Positions 1-11,781 of a DNA stretch of 64,000 bases are shown here, piece after piece. Position numbers and translations under genes: made by a program. The DNA comes from Chamaecyparis obtusa (lineage: Eukaryota; Streptophyta; Pinopsida; Cupressales; Cupressaceae): assembly GCA_027943335.1 (NCBI GenBank), contig BSBK01000523.1, forward strand, positions 248,001 through 312,000, read 5' to 3'. The notes beneath the pieces were generated by a model that worked only from the letters and a program-made list of their open reading frames with translations, was not told the DNA's origin and searched no databases. How positions within the stretch are numbered: the stretch's first letter is position 1; each line of letters begins with the position of its first letter.

Positions 1-387
1 GCGGTTAATTCTTTTTAGCCGTAACTATTGTAATGGGGCAACCTGGATAAGCTCTATCCAGTGATGCTTGGCATCAATTTGTAACGGATCTCATTTTGTA
101 TGCAAAGGAAGCTTGCCCAACACTTGTTCTTGCGACTGTATATTTTCATGCATGTATTTTGGTATCAGTTACATCTTTGTGTCACATAACTGGAGATCCG
201 ATGTGGGCAACAATGGAGGTGAAATACTGAAGTCTTAGCAGAGCCAAACCCAAGCTCGTGGCTAAAGACTTGCAGTGCCGCACGGGCCGAGCTACTTGAC
301 AGTGAAGCCTGTGACAGCAATAGTCTTACTAGTTAAGGTTTGACATCAATGACAATACAACAATTGCTTCAATTGTAGTTTCCAACA
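1..387 (-). repeat. 3' LTR of minus-strand copia element (start only)
   Basis: Read on the minus strand, a purine tract is followed at 387 by TGTTGGAAAC, the usual start of an LTR, and a TTGTCATTGATGTCA block. The same block occurs just inside the LTRs at 43.3 and 61.7 kb. The LTR runs off the left edge of the window, so its length and target duplication cannot be seen. It does not obviously match the sequence at 5,141-6,480 that should be the other LTR of the same element. Confidence 0.55.
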
Positions 388-400
388 ATTTCACTCTTTG
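388..400 (-). other. polypurine tract of minus-strand copia
   Basis: On the minus strand this reads CAAAGAGTGAAAT and lies immediately before the TGTTGG start of the LTR. It follows a GCCATCAATGCCAAAG context that also precedes the polypurine tracts of the other copia copies here. It is a diverged form of the usual AAAGGGGGAGAT. Confidence 0.55.
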
Positions 401-835
401 GCATTGATGGCAACGCCATATGAATAACACGTGAATTACCAACCAATCCAAAACTTATATGTCCATCATAAATATTTATAATATCCTTAGCTTCATTCTG
501 ATACAGAATCAATTAGCCATGCTTGTATGACCGTCCACTGAATCTCTCCCTCTTACTTGATCTTCCATGAAATCTCACCATGTGTATTCATCTATGATCA
601 TCTCCCTCTTTGAAAAAAATGCCAAAGTAGCAACTAAAACATACATCCTGCAGATGTAGATATCATTTTTTCAGTTCAGTAACAGTATTTCTCCCTCTGT
701 CATCTTTACTTATGACTGATTCTTGGCTTTGCTATACTTTTCACAACTCTAGGCTACTCCTAAAGTGTGACCTGTCTCTGCATCAATTTTTCAAATACTC
801 TTTGTAGCACATTTGATGTAGTGCTCCTGGCTTGA

Positions 836-1290
836 CTAGGCAGCCTTAGTTAGGGGAAGAACCCCTAATTGACCTCTCAGATATTCATGAGCTTCTTTAG
901 GTAAAGCTTTAGTGAATATGTCTACTAGTTGTTCCTTTGTATTCACATATTCCATTCGGACCTCTTTATCTTGTACTAGTTCCCTCAAGTAATGATACTT
1001 GATGGTGATGTGTTTGGTCTTTATGTGCATCACTGGATTCTTAGAGATGTTGATAGCACTTGTGTTGTCATAGTAGATGACAACTGGTTCAATGATCTAT
1101 TCTTTCATGCCTACCAACAATTGCTTTATCCATACCAAGTTTGAATAGTTCACTATTGTAGCCACATGATCGGCTTCAGTAGTAGATTGGGAAATATGAT
1201 TTTGTTTCTTGCTTTTCCAAGAAACTAATCTAACTAATATTTGTCCAAGAAAGAAAGCTCCACCACTAGTACTCTTTCTGTCATCCACAT
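836..1290 (-). pseudogene. copia RNase H domain (3' end of pol), broken
   Basis: Two minus-strand reading segments make up the RNase H end of a Ty1/copia polyprotein, which degrades the RNA strand during reverse transcription. The first (1,288-1,097) carries DDRKSTSGGAFFLG, then SWKSKKQNHISQSTTEAD, where the family has the SWKSKKQ..VALSSTEAEY motif. The second (1,033-836) ends with the usual copia tail, VNTKEQLVDIFTKALPKE and YLRGQLGVLPL. The segments lie in different frames, and part of the domain between them is unreadable. The final TEAEY residue is replaced by HV, so the catalytic site is probably dead. It belongs to the element that starts at 5,092. Confidence 0.85.
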
Positions 1291-1488
1291 TTCCTACCCA
1301 ATCAGTACAGTATACACTCTCAATTCAAACTTTTCATGCTTCTTGTAGTACAATACATAGTCAACAGTCCCTTTCAAATATCTCATTATCCTTTTGACAA
1401 CCATCATGTGAGTTTCCTTAGGATTGGCAGAGAATCTTGCCACAATCCCAATAGCTAAAGCAATATCTGGTATGTTGTGTACAACATA

Positions 1489-2460
1489 CTACATCTTTCC
1501 AATCATGGATCTATACAAAGTCTGGTTTACTTCTGCAACATCATCATTTTTAGACAACTTTTTTCCAGTAGCCATGGGAGTACTTACTGACCTTGAATCT
1601 TCCATACCAAAGGTTTTCAGTATCTCATGAACATATTTAGACTGCGTGATGAAAATTCCTCTCTCCATCTGATATACTTGTAGACTAACAAAAAATTTGA
1701 TCTCCCCAAACATACTCATTTCAAATTCAGTTTGCATTTCATTTGAAAATTTCTTACACAAGGCATCTTGTCCACCAAATATAATATCATCTACAAAAAT
1801 CTTAGCCAACAAGATTCCTTTACCTTCTTCATCTTTCATGTACAAATTGCTTGTGTCATTTGTCATTGAGAATCCAATCTATATCAGGTAGTTGTGCAGT
1901 CTCATACCATGCTCTGGGAGCTTGCTTTAGTCCATACAATGCTTTATTTAGTTTTCAAACCATGTGTCTTTTTTTTGGATCAACAAATCCTTTTGACTGT
2001 TCAATGTACACTTCTTCTTCTACTATACCATTTAAAAATGTAGACTTAACATCCATTTGGTATACCTTGAAATCTTTGTAGGCAGCATATGCAAGGTTCT
2101 TACTCCTTCCAATCTAGCTACAGGGGAAAATGTCTCCCCATAATCTATTCCTTCTTCTTGTGTGTAGCCTTTGCATACCAGCCTAGCTTTGTTTCTTGTG
2201 ATTTGACCATATTCATTCATCTTGTTTCGGAACACCCATTGTGTTCCAATGACATTTTTATTTTTTGGTCTCGGCACCACAGTCCAGGTATCATTCTTCT
2301 CTATCTATTCTATCTCCTCATTCATTGCTTGTATCCATTCTTCATTTTCTAATGTCTCCCTTGTTGTCTTAGGCTCAAATTCACATAGTAAACATGTAGG
2401 ATCTCTTGTCTTTCTTCTGGTCAGAACTCTAGTATCTTTGTCTCCAATGATTTATTTAGG
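1489..2460 (-). pseudogene. copia reverse transcriptase, broken
   Basis: The N-terminal part of the RT (2,280-2,032) reads [30 protein letters not shown] and [13 protein letters not shown], all standard copia RT blocks. The second part (1,866-1,489) holds FVDDIIFGG, equivalent to the catalytic YVDD box, then FFVSLQVYQMERGIFITQSK and the S.PMATGKKL block that leads into RNase H. The two parts are joined through a stretch containing stops, and the LGLQV block has become VSLQV. Upstream to about 2,990 the acidic linker between integrase and RT can be traced but has no open frame. RT copies the element RNA into DNA; this copy cannot make a full enzyme. Confidence 0.88.
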
Positions 2461-2991
2461 CTTATGATGCCTCCTTACATATTGTGACAAAATAGGTTAT
2501 GCTCTCCTTTCATCTTGCTCTTTAGGTTCACCAACAAGATTGTCAGATTCATCTTCTAAATGCTCAACAATCTCTTCCTAATACTCGATAGCTTCCTCGT
2601 CGCTCGGCATGTTCTTCTTCTCTCTCAGCATTTTTTTCCTGATGCTCAACATTGCTTACTCGAGACTCTACATTAAGTGCAAGTTTTTAATTTCCCTCTC
2701 CTTCCTCTATATACACAAAAGATCTGTAATCTTCTAGCTCTCTTTTGCTGTCAGCTTCATTTTTCTCTACATACTCATCAACTTTGACATTCACACTTTC
2801 CACAATTTTGTTAGTGTTAGAGTTCAAACACTTATAAGCTTTACTTTTTGTGGAATATCCTAGGAATATGCCCTCATCACTTTTAGCATCAAACTTTCCA
2901 TTCCTATTGTCCTTTGGTATGTAGCATTTTCTTCCAAAAATTATAAAGTACTTTACATTAGGTGCATACCCATGCCATAGCTCATAAGCTG

Positions 2992-3768
2992 TTAGATTTG
3001 TACCTTTTTGATCTGTACTCGGTTAAGAGTATAAATAGTTGTACTTACAGCTTCTCTCCAATACTTTTGTGCAACATTCTTTTCAATCATTAACGTCCTT
3101 GCACAATCCATGATAGATATGTTCCTTCTCTCTGCTATACCATTTTGTGGAGGAGTTCTTGGTGCAGACATATGTCTTTTGATCCCTCTATCATTGCAAA
3201 ATAGATTGAATTCATTGGATATAAATTCTCCACCTTGGTCAGATCTCAGACACTTCAGGTTCCTACATGTCTCCTTTTCAACCTTAGCCAAATACCACTT
3301 AAAATTTTGAAAAGCATCAAATTTTTCTTTTAAGAACATTATAGTCATCATTCTGGTATAATCATCGACAAACAAGATAAAATATCTAGCACCACAATAG
3401 CTTTGTACACCCATAGGTCCACAAAGGTCAGTATGAACCAAATCTAAAGCATTCTCAGAAGTAAAAGTCTTTCTCTTAAAACTAGACTTTGTCATCTTAC
3501 CCAACTGACATTCTTTGCACATTACATTCTCAGGTTTCTTCAATCTAGCCAGACCTCTCACTTTCTTCTTCTTACTAATTTCTACCAGATTATCAAAGTT
3601 AACATGACATAGCCGCTTATGCCATAACCAAATATCATCAAGTTGTGAAAACATACATGTTTCTTCAGATAGGTCTAGATAGAACAAATTAGCTCTTGTT
3701 TGTTCTCCACTTCCAATCAGTTCACTAGTGGCATCAAATATTTTGGACTTCTTGTGATGAAATTCCAC
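2992..3768 (-). pseudogene. copia GAG-pre-integrase and integrase core
   Basis: This is the longest open segment of the element, at 258 codons. It begins with the GAG-pre-integrase region (WLWHKRLCHVNFDNL, then CKECQLGKM, which supplies the zinc-binding H and C residues). The integrase core follows: LDLVHTDLCGPMG with the first Asp, FVDDYTRM, RSDQGGEFISNEFN with the second Asp, and PQNGIAERRN with the catalytic Glu. All three acidic residues appear present, so this part is better preserved than the rest. The reading frame closes at 2,992, before the usual post-integrase domain. The product would insert element DNA into the genome. Confidence 0.9.
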
Positions 3769-4068
3769 TCAGTAGCCAGTGTTATTAAGTTGTGCAACAA
3801 TCAACTGATTATAGTTAAGACCCTCAACCCAATAAGCATTCTCACAAGTGATCTTATCAGTCAACTTAATCAATCCTTTACCTCTAACAAGACATGGTGC
3901 ATCATTACCAAATTTCACACTTCTACCTTTATAATGATCTACAATATCAAACTTACTCTTGTCACCAGTCATGTGATGTGAACAACCACTGTCAATAATC
4001 CATTTATCATTTTTATTCATATAAGATATCAATGCAGTTTTCTCATCCTCATTAGACTCATCTTTCAT
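3769..4068 (-). pseudogene. copia protease domain
   Basis: The segment contains WIIDSGCSHHMTGD, the copia aspartic protease active site (DSG), followed by a typical beta-rich stretch ending VAQLNNTGY. It continues in the same direction from the zinc-knuckle region and is directly followed by the pre-integrase segment at 3,768; a stop lies between the two. The protease would cut the Gag-Pol polyprotein. Confidence 0.85.
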
Positions 4069-4244
4069 TGCAACATAGACAACCTCAATTTCAAAATCAT
4101 CACTATTAGTGTCAGTCTCTTCTTCGGCAATATAGCAGGATTTCTTACCTTTTCCTTTGTAGTCTTTGTACCTTCAGTAGCCGCTATCTTCTCTTTTGTC
4201 TTTCTACTTGCTATCTCTTTCTTCATCCTTATCATCCCTATCAA

Positions 4245-4290
4245 GACATCTAACAGCTATATGACCAACTTTATTACATGAAAAACATAT
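4245..4290 (-). other. copia Gag zinc knuckle (CCHC)
   Basis: The minus-strand translation reads CFSCNKVGHIAVRC, a CX2CX4HX4C nucleic-acid-binding knuckle of copia Gag. It lies between the Gag helical region and the protease, as expected. The surrounding region (4,070-4,350) is rich in Lys, Asp and Arg and interrupted by stops. Confidence 0.8.
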
Positions 4291-4352
4291 AATAGGGAGT
4301 TTACCTTTATACTTTCCTTTTCCCCTTTTCATTCTTCTATCCATAAGAGCTT

Positions 4353-5092
4353 CTAGATCCTCAAGTTCTTCATCATATGTGTCACTTTCACTTTCAATCT
4401 CACTGATGCATCTTCTTTTTCCTTCTTTGACTTACTCAAAACCATTTGTGACTTAAAAGTAGATTCAACATTAGCAATAGTGACGTTATCATAGTTAGAA
4501 AGTTCAAAAGCAGTAAGCTTACCAACCAAACTTTCCAAAGTAAGAGCATTGTTAGGGTTACATCTAGATTCCTGAATTGCTAAAATTTTGATGGCATAAA
4601 TAGGACGCAGAGTTCTCAATACTTTTCCAATTAGAATTTAATCATCAATAGTTCCATTTTCTCCTCTAATAGAATTTACAACTTCTTTTATTCTACCATA
4701 ATATTGTGCAATTTTCTCACCTTCTTGCATTCTTATTTCATCAAATTTACATCTTAGGCTCTCAGCTTTTTCTCTCAGTACATTTATGTCACTGCCATAG
4801 ATGTTGTAAGAGTGTCCCACATTTGCTTTGCATTAGTGTAGTCTTTGATGTCTTCAAATTCTAGAAAACTTAGGGCAAATGAAATCTCCAACATTGCTTG
4901 GTTGTGCTCTTGTTTAGCTCTCATCTCATCAGCAGTCAGAGGTGCAACAGGTGTGACATAATCATGCTCAACATAATACTTTGCAGAATCACCAATACTG
5001 GCCAAATGCAGCTTCATCAAACTTTTCCATGTAGGGAAGTTATCCTTATTTAGCTTTGGTACCTCCTTATACATCCTGATCTTTTGCTTCAA
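4353..5092 (-). pseudogene. copia gag (UBN2-type), broken
   Basis: The gag start is taken at 5,092 (MKQKIRMYKEVPKLNKDNFP), just inside the primer-binding site. The order of blocks is typical of copia Gag: NFPTWKSLMKLHL near the N-terminus, then KQMWDTLTT, a shift of frame into IYGSDINVLREKAESLR and MQEGEKIAQYYGRIKEVVNSIR. After a stop comes IGKVLRTLRPIYAIKI with ALTLESLVGKLTAFE. One frameshift (near 4,790-4,820) and at least one stop (near 4,637) break it. The product would form the capsid and bind element RNA. Confidence 0.85.
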
Positions 5093-5126
5093 GTACCTTT
5101 AAACTTATTCTCTGTAAGCACCAATA

Positions 5127-5138
5127 GCTCTAATACCA
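5127..5138 (-). other. primer-binding site (initiator tRNA-Met type)
   Basis: On the minus strand this reads TGGTATTAGAGC, one base from the TGGTATCAGAGC core used by most plant copia elements and complementary to the 3' end of initiator tRNA-Met. It lies two bases inside the LTR boundary at 5,141. Confidence 0.8.
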
Positions 5139-5140
5139 AT

Positions 5141-6480
5141 TGTTAATATGATTTAGAACAACAAAGAGGTGGGGGTGAATCAGTTATTCTCAGGTCCAGA
5201 TGTACAAAACAAACTTTAAAACTCTTCAACAAATCAAATCCAACAACCAACAGCTACTCAGTCATTACTGATTGTATAACAGAAACATATAACAGTGCAG
5301 TCCACTATCCAATAGTATCCAACTTGTAAAACATAGAAATGTTCAAACCAAAACATTCACACAAGTATTAACACCAGGATTTATAGTGGAAACTCAATTA
5401 GGGAAAAACCACTTTGTAATATGTTACTATTATTTTCACTCTTCTGAAGTGAGCTCTGTGAAAAGCCAACCCTGTCAAAGGTTACAAATACACTGTCAGG
5501 TGTGACCCAGTTAAAGGATTTAAACCACTCTGTTAAAAGTGTGCCTTGTTATAGGACTTACATACATCCCATTAGAATGCAACCTTGTTAAAAAGATTTA
5601 TACAAATGAATGTTAGGTCAACCTCTGTTAAAAGGATTTTGACTGATACAATGGTTAGAAAGTAAGAGTAGTATTGATCTGAAAAACATACAACTCACTT
5701 TGCAAATATCAGATCCAATTCCATACACATATGCTAGCTTATTGACTATGAATCTTTTCCATCTCCATCACTGATCTACTTAGAATTCTCTTCAAGAAAT
5801 CACAACACTTCTCCTTCAGCATTTTTTTCTTATACAGTCAGTAACATCAACAATACTTCCAACATCCTCTTTTCTGTTCAACCTCATCCTTAGGTTTCCT
5901 TAATACTTCCTCAATTAGGTCAATACATCTTTTTTTGCTTAATCTCCTTCGTAGATCTTAGGGTTAGGTCAGATTCATCGAATCCTTCCAACTTTATGTT
6001 CTTCATCTATCCTTCTAGAAATATCTCAAATCTCTTAATAGATTTACAATAAAATGTTTTACAGTGCATTAAATGCTTTCGTACAATCAATAAATAAAAT
6101 CAACACATTTTACATAATCTAAGAATTCAACTATGTCGACTGGAAATCTAAATTCTTCCTCAAATGTAAATTACTGACGCTCAGTCAATACAGTGTTCAA
6201 CTCCTCGGTCTTCATTAGAAAGCTCGGTCACCTCAAAAACTATTTCCTTGGCTAATACTATCTTCCTCGGTAATTAACTGATGTTCGGCCAACACTGAAT
6301 TTACTCAGCATAGCTCAGTCGACACTAACATCACTCGGCTTAAACTAGATTTCTTCACTTTTTCTCAGTTAAGCCTACCAATTTAGTCTCCATTCTTACT
6401 TAGATAAACAATACATTATCTTATCATTTTGCCACATAATCAAGTACTCATTGAAGTATCAAGATAACTCAACCTTTCCT
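5141..6480 (-). repeat. 5' LTR of minus-strand copia element (right limit uncertain)
   Basis: The inner edge is clear: plus-strand TGTTAATATG starts directly beside the primer-binding site, so the LTR ends in ACA on the minus strand. The first 600 bases hold repeated GTTAAAAGGATTT-like blocks, comparable with the AACAGGGT blocks in the LTR at 40.6-41.0 kb. From 6,180 to 6,400 there are many CTCGGT/CTCGGC words. The outer edge is a guess. I could not find the start-of-LTR sequence seen at position 387, so either it has diverged beyond recognition or the two LTRs have different origins. Confidence 0.5.
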
Positions 6481-7970
6481 TAGGTGCTATTGTTACCAAC
6501 CTTGCCTATCCCCTTCACAACAATCAAATAGATATAGTACTTTCTTAGACATATTGAATACATATATATTGAATATGGATAGTCCTCTTGGACATTTCTT
6601 TATATAACATAATCTGACCAGTATTAAGTTTGAGATTCTAGATGGATATAATCCATAATTACTGAATTGGTATCTTGTCACATACAAATTAGATTATAGC
6701 TTATTCCATTGTCCTATTTAAGTCCTTCTCTCCTTAAACACTTACCTTACTGACACAAGGCATAAGAAAATAATCATAATAAAGGACTATAAGAGAATAT
6801 TACCGTGCACACTGATCTGTCATATATAATACAATAGAGTTCATAGTATATAATATAACAAACTAAACCTTTCTTTTTTTATCTCAAAAGTTGGAGGATG
6901 AGACTAAAAGTAATTTACCTTACCATTGATATTTCTATTTATATAGCTAAATTATAACATGAATTAAATGGGAATGTCTTCCACTGATTAAAACAAAGTG
7001 CAATGGATTCACATAGCAGTAATGAATGTAAACTATTTTCAAGTAATGAAAATATAAATTCATTGGTAATCTACCAATCACTGCCCGTGAGGGTACAGGC
7101 TGAATATTCTATTGAAAAACATTTATTTTTATGGTTGATATGGATCCAAATTATTGCTAGGGTATGGTGTTTCATGTCATTGGAGTTATGAATAGTTTTG
7201 TGTAGGTTTGAAAGTGTTTTTGGGTCCTTTGGATGTGACTGTCCCTATACAGTCAGGGTATACACCAGTCAAATTAGATAGATGCAAATATTGGATTTAA
7301 GATTGTTTCCTTTTCATGCATAATGAGTATTTTAGAATGGTTGTTTTTTATCAAGTTGAATCCATTCATGAGTATCTAAGGGTGTAGAGGAAGTTGGTGT
7401 GTTGAAACACAACCAATGGTAATTGCTCCTGCACAGTACACCAATGAAATACCATGAGGACATGGTAATGAGATAGTACTTAATGTTTTCCATGAATGGA
7501 AGGGATTTGTGAAGGATGGATTGTCATTATGTTATGTGTTTCAAATGTTCTTAAATGCAGGGTAGATAGTGAAGTGGAAGAACATTATCAAATTGCTTGG
7601 ATAGCCTAGTTTAAGGGTCACTAGAATATGTCATCAATGATGATAGCATTCATTATAGTTGCATGAACTCTTGTAATTGCCCAAATGCTATTTCATACTT
7701 CTCTTATATAATACTATATACCACTACCATTATGCCATTCTTTTAAATGAGAAGTAGGGAATGGAAAAATCAAGGATTAAACTATCTTAGTAGAAAATAT
7801 GGTGATAGCTTAGGCATTCAATACATGTCACCTTTGAAATTATGTGTAGTGATTTTGCATAATAAAACTTTATATGGTGAAGGATATTGGTTTTGTGGTC
7901 AGCATCTAGGGTACAGTGATTTGGGTTTTCTTCTTTATTAAACATCTAGGGTACAATGAGTTTAATAGTA
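6481..7970. other. AT-rich stretch, nothing recognised
   Basis: No reading frame resembles a known protein and no clear repeat boundary is visible. Short open frames at 6,493-6,687, 7,003-7,191 and 7,747-7,941 have the composition expected of chance frames in AT-rich DNA. Confidence 0.5.
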
Positions 7971-7971
7971 G

Positions 7972-8263
7972 TTTGACATAAAATATATGAAGGCTACTTA
8001 GTTTATCTTAGGGATAGAGATAATTTAATTTTAACTTTAGTTGTGTTAACAGAACTATGTTGACTTTATTTTTTAGTTGTTTAACATGAGAGTTTGTAGA
8101 TTAATAGGAGTTCACAGATACTAGTGTGCCATAGTTTCCCATCTATAACTAGTGAGATGCACATAACTCATGTACCTCATACTAGTGTGCTTGGATACCT
8201 TGTATACACTATTTTTTATTAGACTAGACATTATCCAAATAGTGAGTATTTATATAAAGTGCT
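7972..8263 (+). repeat. direct repeat copy 1 (partner at 9,751)
   Basis: The stretch starts TTGACATAAAATATATGAAG and ends ATTTATATAAAGTGCT. It matches 9,751-10,060 almost base for base apart from small indels. Most of it also forms the left arm of the inverted repeat 8,020-8,539. The pair is probably two insertions of one non-autonomous element family. Confidence 0.8.
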
Positions 8264-8539
8264 ATAACACACAGGCAGTCCTCCTTTTACACCAATTAAT
8301 AACAATGACAACCCTCACAGGCGGTTGGATAATGTCTAGTCTAATCCAAGAATACTAGATGTGAGGTACATGAGTTATGTTCATCTCACTAGATATAGAT
8401 GGGCATTAATGCTCAATTGAATGATACATTCCCATAAAAATTTGAACTCCTATTAATCTACAAACTCTCATGTTAAACAACTACAGAATAAAGTCAACAT
8501 AGTTCCTTTAACACAACCAAAGTTAAAATTAAATTATTC
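8020..8539. mobile_element. inverted-repeat (MITE- or foldback-like) element
   Basis: Bases 8,020-8,239 are inverted at 8,324-8,539. For example ATTAGACTAGACATTATCC pairs with GGATAATGTCTAGTCTAAT, and TAATTTTAACTTTAG with its complement at the far end. The loop is about 85 bases. Arms of about 215 bases with no coding frame fit a foldback or MITE element, and a partial relative lies at 9,751-10,060. No target duplication was identified. Confidence 0.7.
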
Positions 8540-9750
8540 TAAAAAGGGTTTGTGTTTTGAGTTAATTGGTTTATGTAAATCTATTTCAGCAACCGTTATC
8601 TTGATAAAATTTCTATTTGGTTTCAACACCCATGTTAGTTTTGAAGTAAACAGTGGTATAATATCATTCGGGTTTTCTAAATTGTGGTAAAGTTTTGTGT
8701 TATACCTGTATGGATCAATGGAAATGTTTTAGTCTCTATAACTTGTGTGGATAGTTCTTGTTTATATCCCTATTTCATATTCAATTTTGAAAGTATTGAA
8801 GTTGACTAATTCTAGCTCAAGTATAGTTAAATTGTCCTTGCTTCCCTAGAATGACATCTTTGTTCAAACCATTGATTGCAAACATTTTTTAAGTACTTGA
8901 ATCCACAATAGAACAATAGTGGTGAATGTATGATTATTATAATCATGTGATTATATGTTATAATATTTATGTAATAAATGTAGTAACGATGTTGTGGTGC
9001 ATTATTGATATAGGCTTGATGGCTCTTGTCAATGTGCCAAACTATCAATGTGGTGCTAGGCAGTGTGTGTTGAAGACTTCACAGACATAGAGCAACCTTG
9101 GATGACAATTTTGGTGCTGCCCAAATAGAAAAAAGGTTGATAATGTGTATATATTTAATGTTTCTAATGTAAATACTATTCATTATATTGTAAGAACTAA
9201 TGTAGATTGGGCATCATAGGGAAATAATGGTTGCAGATACTTTAGTTGGGTCGATGACAACTCATCTGCATCTATCCACCCATCTCCACTTATCCACAAT
9301 AAAGGATTTGAGTGCAAAATGTGTCAGGCTAGGGAAAATTCTGAAATTATATTTTTATGATGCCTTCTTTGTATTGTAATCGCATATCTTTGTTGTGACC
9401 ATATGCAAAGATGAACTCAGGAATTAGTCAATTTAGTATTTTCATATTGTAACTAATATTTTAATATGGATATGACATAACTTCTCTTTGCCTCAAGTGC
9501 GCATATATATGGTTTACATCTTTTTTTAGAATAATTCTTCATGTTTATAGCTCAGGTGAGCCCCAATATGCTATCAATCACATGATTTAATGTATAGTGT
9601 TTTCTTGGTTATTCCATTTGTTCCTTGACCTTTGAAGGCCATTTGGTAATTTCAACTACACCTAAGGATCCATTAGTGACCCTAATGCTCTTCATGACTC
9701 CTGCCTTTGACCTTGGTGCTCCTGCACCAACTGCTAGCACAAAGGAAGAT
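8540..9750. other. AT-rich spacer, nothing recognised
   Basis: There is no coding similarity or repeat I can name. A minus-strand frame at 8,827-9,048 has low-complexity YIYYINII-type composition and is probably chance. Confidence 0.45.
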
Positions 9751-10060
9751 TTGACATAACATATATGAAGGCTACTTAGTTTATCTTAGGGATAGAGAGA
9801 ATTTAATGTTAACTTTGGTTGTGTTAAAGGAAATATGTTGACTTTATTTTGTAGTTTTTTAACATGAGAGTTTCATGTAGATTAATAGGAGTTCACATTT
9901 TTATGGGAACATATCATTCAATTGAGCATTAATGCCCATCTATATCTAGTGAGATGAATATAACTCATGTACCTCATGCTAGTGTGCTTGGATACCTTGT
10001 ATACACTATTTTGCATTAGACTAGACATTGTCCAAATAGTGAGTATTTATATAAAGTGCT
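9751..10060 (+). repeat. direct repeat copy 2 of the 7,972 element
   Basis: This is a near copy of 7,972-8,263, in the same orientation. Its middle (GAGCATTAATGCCCATCTAT) resembles the right arm of the first copy better than its left arm, so it may be a complete single arm. Two further copies of ACTAGACATTATCCAAAT follow at about 10,103 and 10,143, suggesting slippage at its right edge. It ends just before the NOG1-like fragment. Confidence 0.75.
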
Positions 10061-10160
10061 TGAAGATCAAAGGCCCAAGTCTAGAATTGCCAAATTATCC
10101 AAAACTAGACATTATCCAAATAGTGAGTAGTTATTTATATAAACTAGACATTATCCAAAT

Positions 10161-10554
10161 ATCTTGTAGAGGCTTGAAGAACTAGAGAGGGAAGAAGGGC
10201 TTTGGATGACAACTAAGGGTGACGAGGATGATGAGATGGGCTTGCCAACATCTACTGAATACAAGGTCCTTGAGAGATCAATCAATCAGGATGAGTGGAT
10301 GAGGATGATGAGATGGGGGAAGTGGAGTTGAATCCTGATGAAAAGGAAGCTCTGGCTGCAATTAGGAAGAAGAAGAAGATGCTTATCATCGAACACAAAT
10401 TGAAGAAGAGTACTGCATAGAGCAGGCCTACCATACCAAGGAAGTTTGACATGAACAAGGAATATGGCTTAAATAGAATGGGAAGACATCTTTCTAGCCT
10501 AGGCTTGGATCCTTTGACAATTAGCTTGATAATAAATGAATCAGATGAGAGCTG
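10161..10554 (+). pseudogene. NOG1-like (nucleolar GTP-binding protein 1) C-terminal fragment
   Basis: The translation starts ILQRLEELEREEG (one codon now TAG), then an acidic DEDDEMG stretch. After a frameshift it continues LNPDEKEALAAIRKKKKM, then RPTIPRKFDMNKE and MGRHLSSLGLDPLT, where NOG1 C-termini have RP.(I/V)PRKFDK and MGRQLSSLGLDPS. NOG1 is a conserved GTPase needed for 60S ribosome assembly. Only the C-terminal tail is present and the GTPase domain is missing here, so this is a captured or dead fragment. Its last 70 bases run into the left arm of an inverted repeat. A fragment of the NOG1 N-terminus lies at 35.6-36.0 kb on the other strand. Confidence 0.75.
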
Positions 10555-10838
10555 AGCAATTAGCCTCCCAAGAAAAATCTCATAAATGAACTACCTGTAC
10601 CCCAATTCATGTACCTTCTATGTGTACCTAAATGATATATTTGAAACAAGGGTAAATTTAGCCTTACCCTTATTGTTTCAAATTTATCATTTGGGTATGC
10701 ACATAGGGCACATGAATTGGGGTACACATAGTTCATTTAGGGGATTTTTCTTGTGAAGCTAATTGCTCATCTATCATCTACATTATTATGAAGCTAATTG
10801 TCAAAGGATCCAGGCCCAGGCTAGAGAGATGTCTTCCC
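10480..10838. repeat. palindrome with about 175-bp arms containing the NOG1 tail
   Basis: Bases 10,480-10,655 (starting GGGAAGACATCTTTCTAGCC) are inverted at 10,664-10,838 (ending GGCTAGAGAGATGTCTTCCC). Only about 8 bases separate the arms, around TTGAAACAAGGGTAA / TTACCCTTATTGTTTCAA. The left arm includes the end of the NOG1-like reading frame, so part of a host gene has become an inverted repeat. The transcript would fold into a long, slightly imperfect hairpin. Confidence 0.85.
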
Positions 10839-10899
10839 AAACACATAAAAAACATGCACATAAACACGACAGCTGAGAAACATAAATGTAGATTTCACA

Positions 10900-11772
10900 G
10901 TAGTTGAGAAACATAATTGTAGGCATCATGGTCACAATTTTTTGGAGACAACGTAATTGAGTTGTATACCTAGATGATGGAGAGAAACTTCTGCTCCTCC
11001 GATTCCAAGTTGACACTGCAGGATACAAAGACCATAGATAAGGAATAAATTTAGAGAGTGGAGGAGGGCCATAATGACCAAAATAATATATGATGAACCT
11101 CAAGTTAAATGAGGCAGCTGCAAACATTTTAATAGATTTTTATTATTAAATAATGAAATTTGCATATACTAGTGTTCTAAGCCCCCTCATTACATGATTT
11201 ATTATTGTAAGCCCCCTCTAACTTACGCATCTAGAAAATGAAACTACAACCTATTAGGATTGAGACAAACCTTATAAAACAACAACAGCTAAGAAGGATC
11301 GCTTGCAACATTTGTTGAATACATTTGTTGCTAATGAATACAAGGTCCTCCAACAGATGTTGGCAAGTGATCCTTCTTAGCTGTTGTTGTTTTATAAGGT
11401 TTGTCTCAATCCCAATAGGTTCTAGTTTCATTTTCTAGATGCGTAAGTCAAAGGGGGCTTACAATAATAAATCATGTAATTAGGGTTCTTATAACACTAG
11501 TATATGCAAATTTCATTATTTAATAATAAAATTCTATTAAAATGTTTGTAGTTGCCTCATTTAACTTGAGGTTTGTCCTATATTATTTTTGTCATTATGG
11601 CCCTCCTCCGCTCTCTAAATTTATTCCTTATCTATGGTCTTGGGATCCCGTAGTGTCAACTTGGAACCGGAGGAGCAGAAGTTTCTCTTCATCATCTTGG
11701 TATACCACTCAATTACATTGTCTCCAAAAAAATGTGACCATTATGCCTACAATTATGTTTCTCAGTTGTTGT
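10900..11772. repeat. long near-perfect inverted repeat, arms about 420 bp
   Basis: Bases 10,900-11,317 are inverted at 11,351-11,772, with a 33-base loop. Arm landmarks include AGAACCATAATTG-type ends and CTGCTCCTCCGATTCCAAG against its complement near 11,670. The inner pair is AGCTAAGAAGGATC / GATCCTTCTTAGCT. Open frames found in both arms (minus strand in the left arm, plus in the right) are the same sequence read from the two arms, so I do not treat them as genes. This could be a foldback element or a hairpin-RNA locus. Confidence 0.88.
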
Positions 11773-11781
11773 TTCCCAAGA

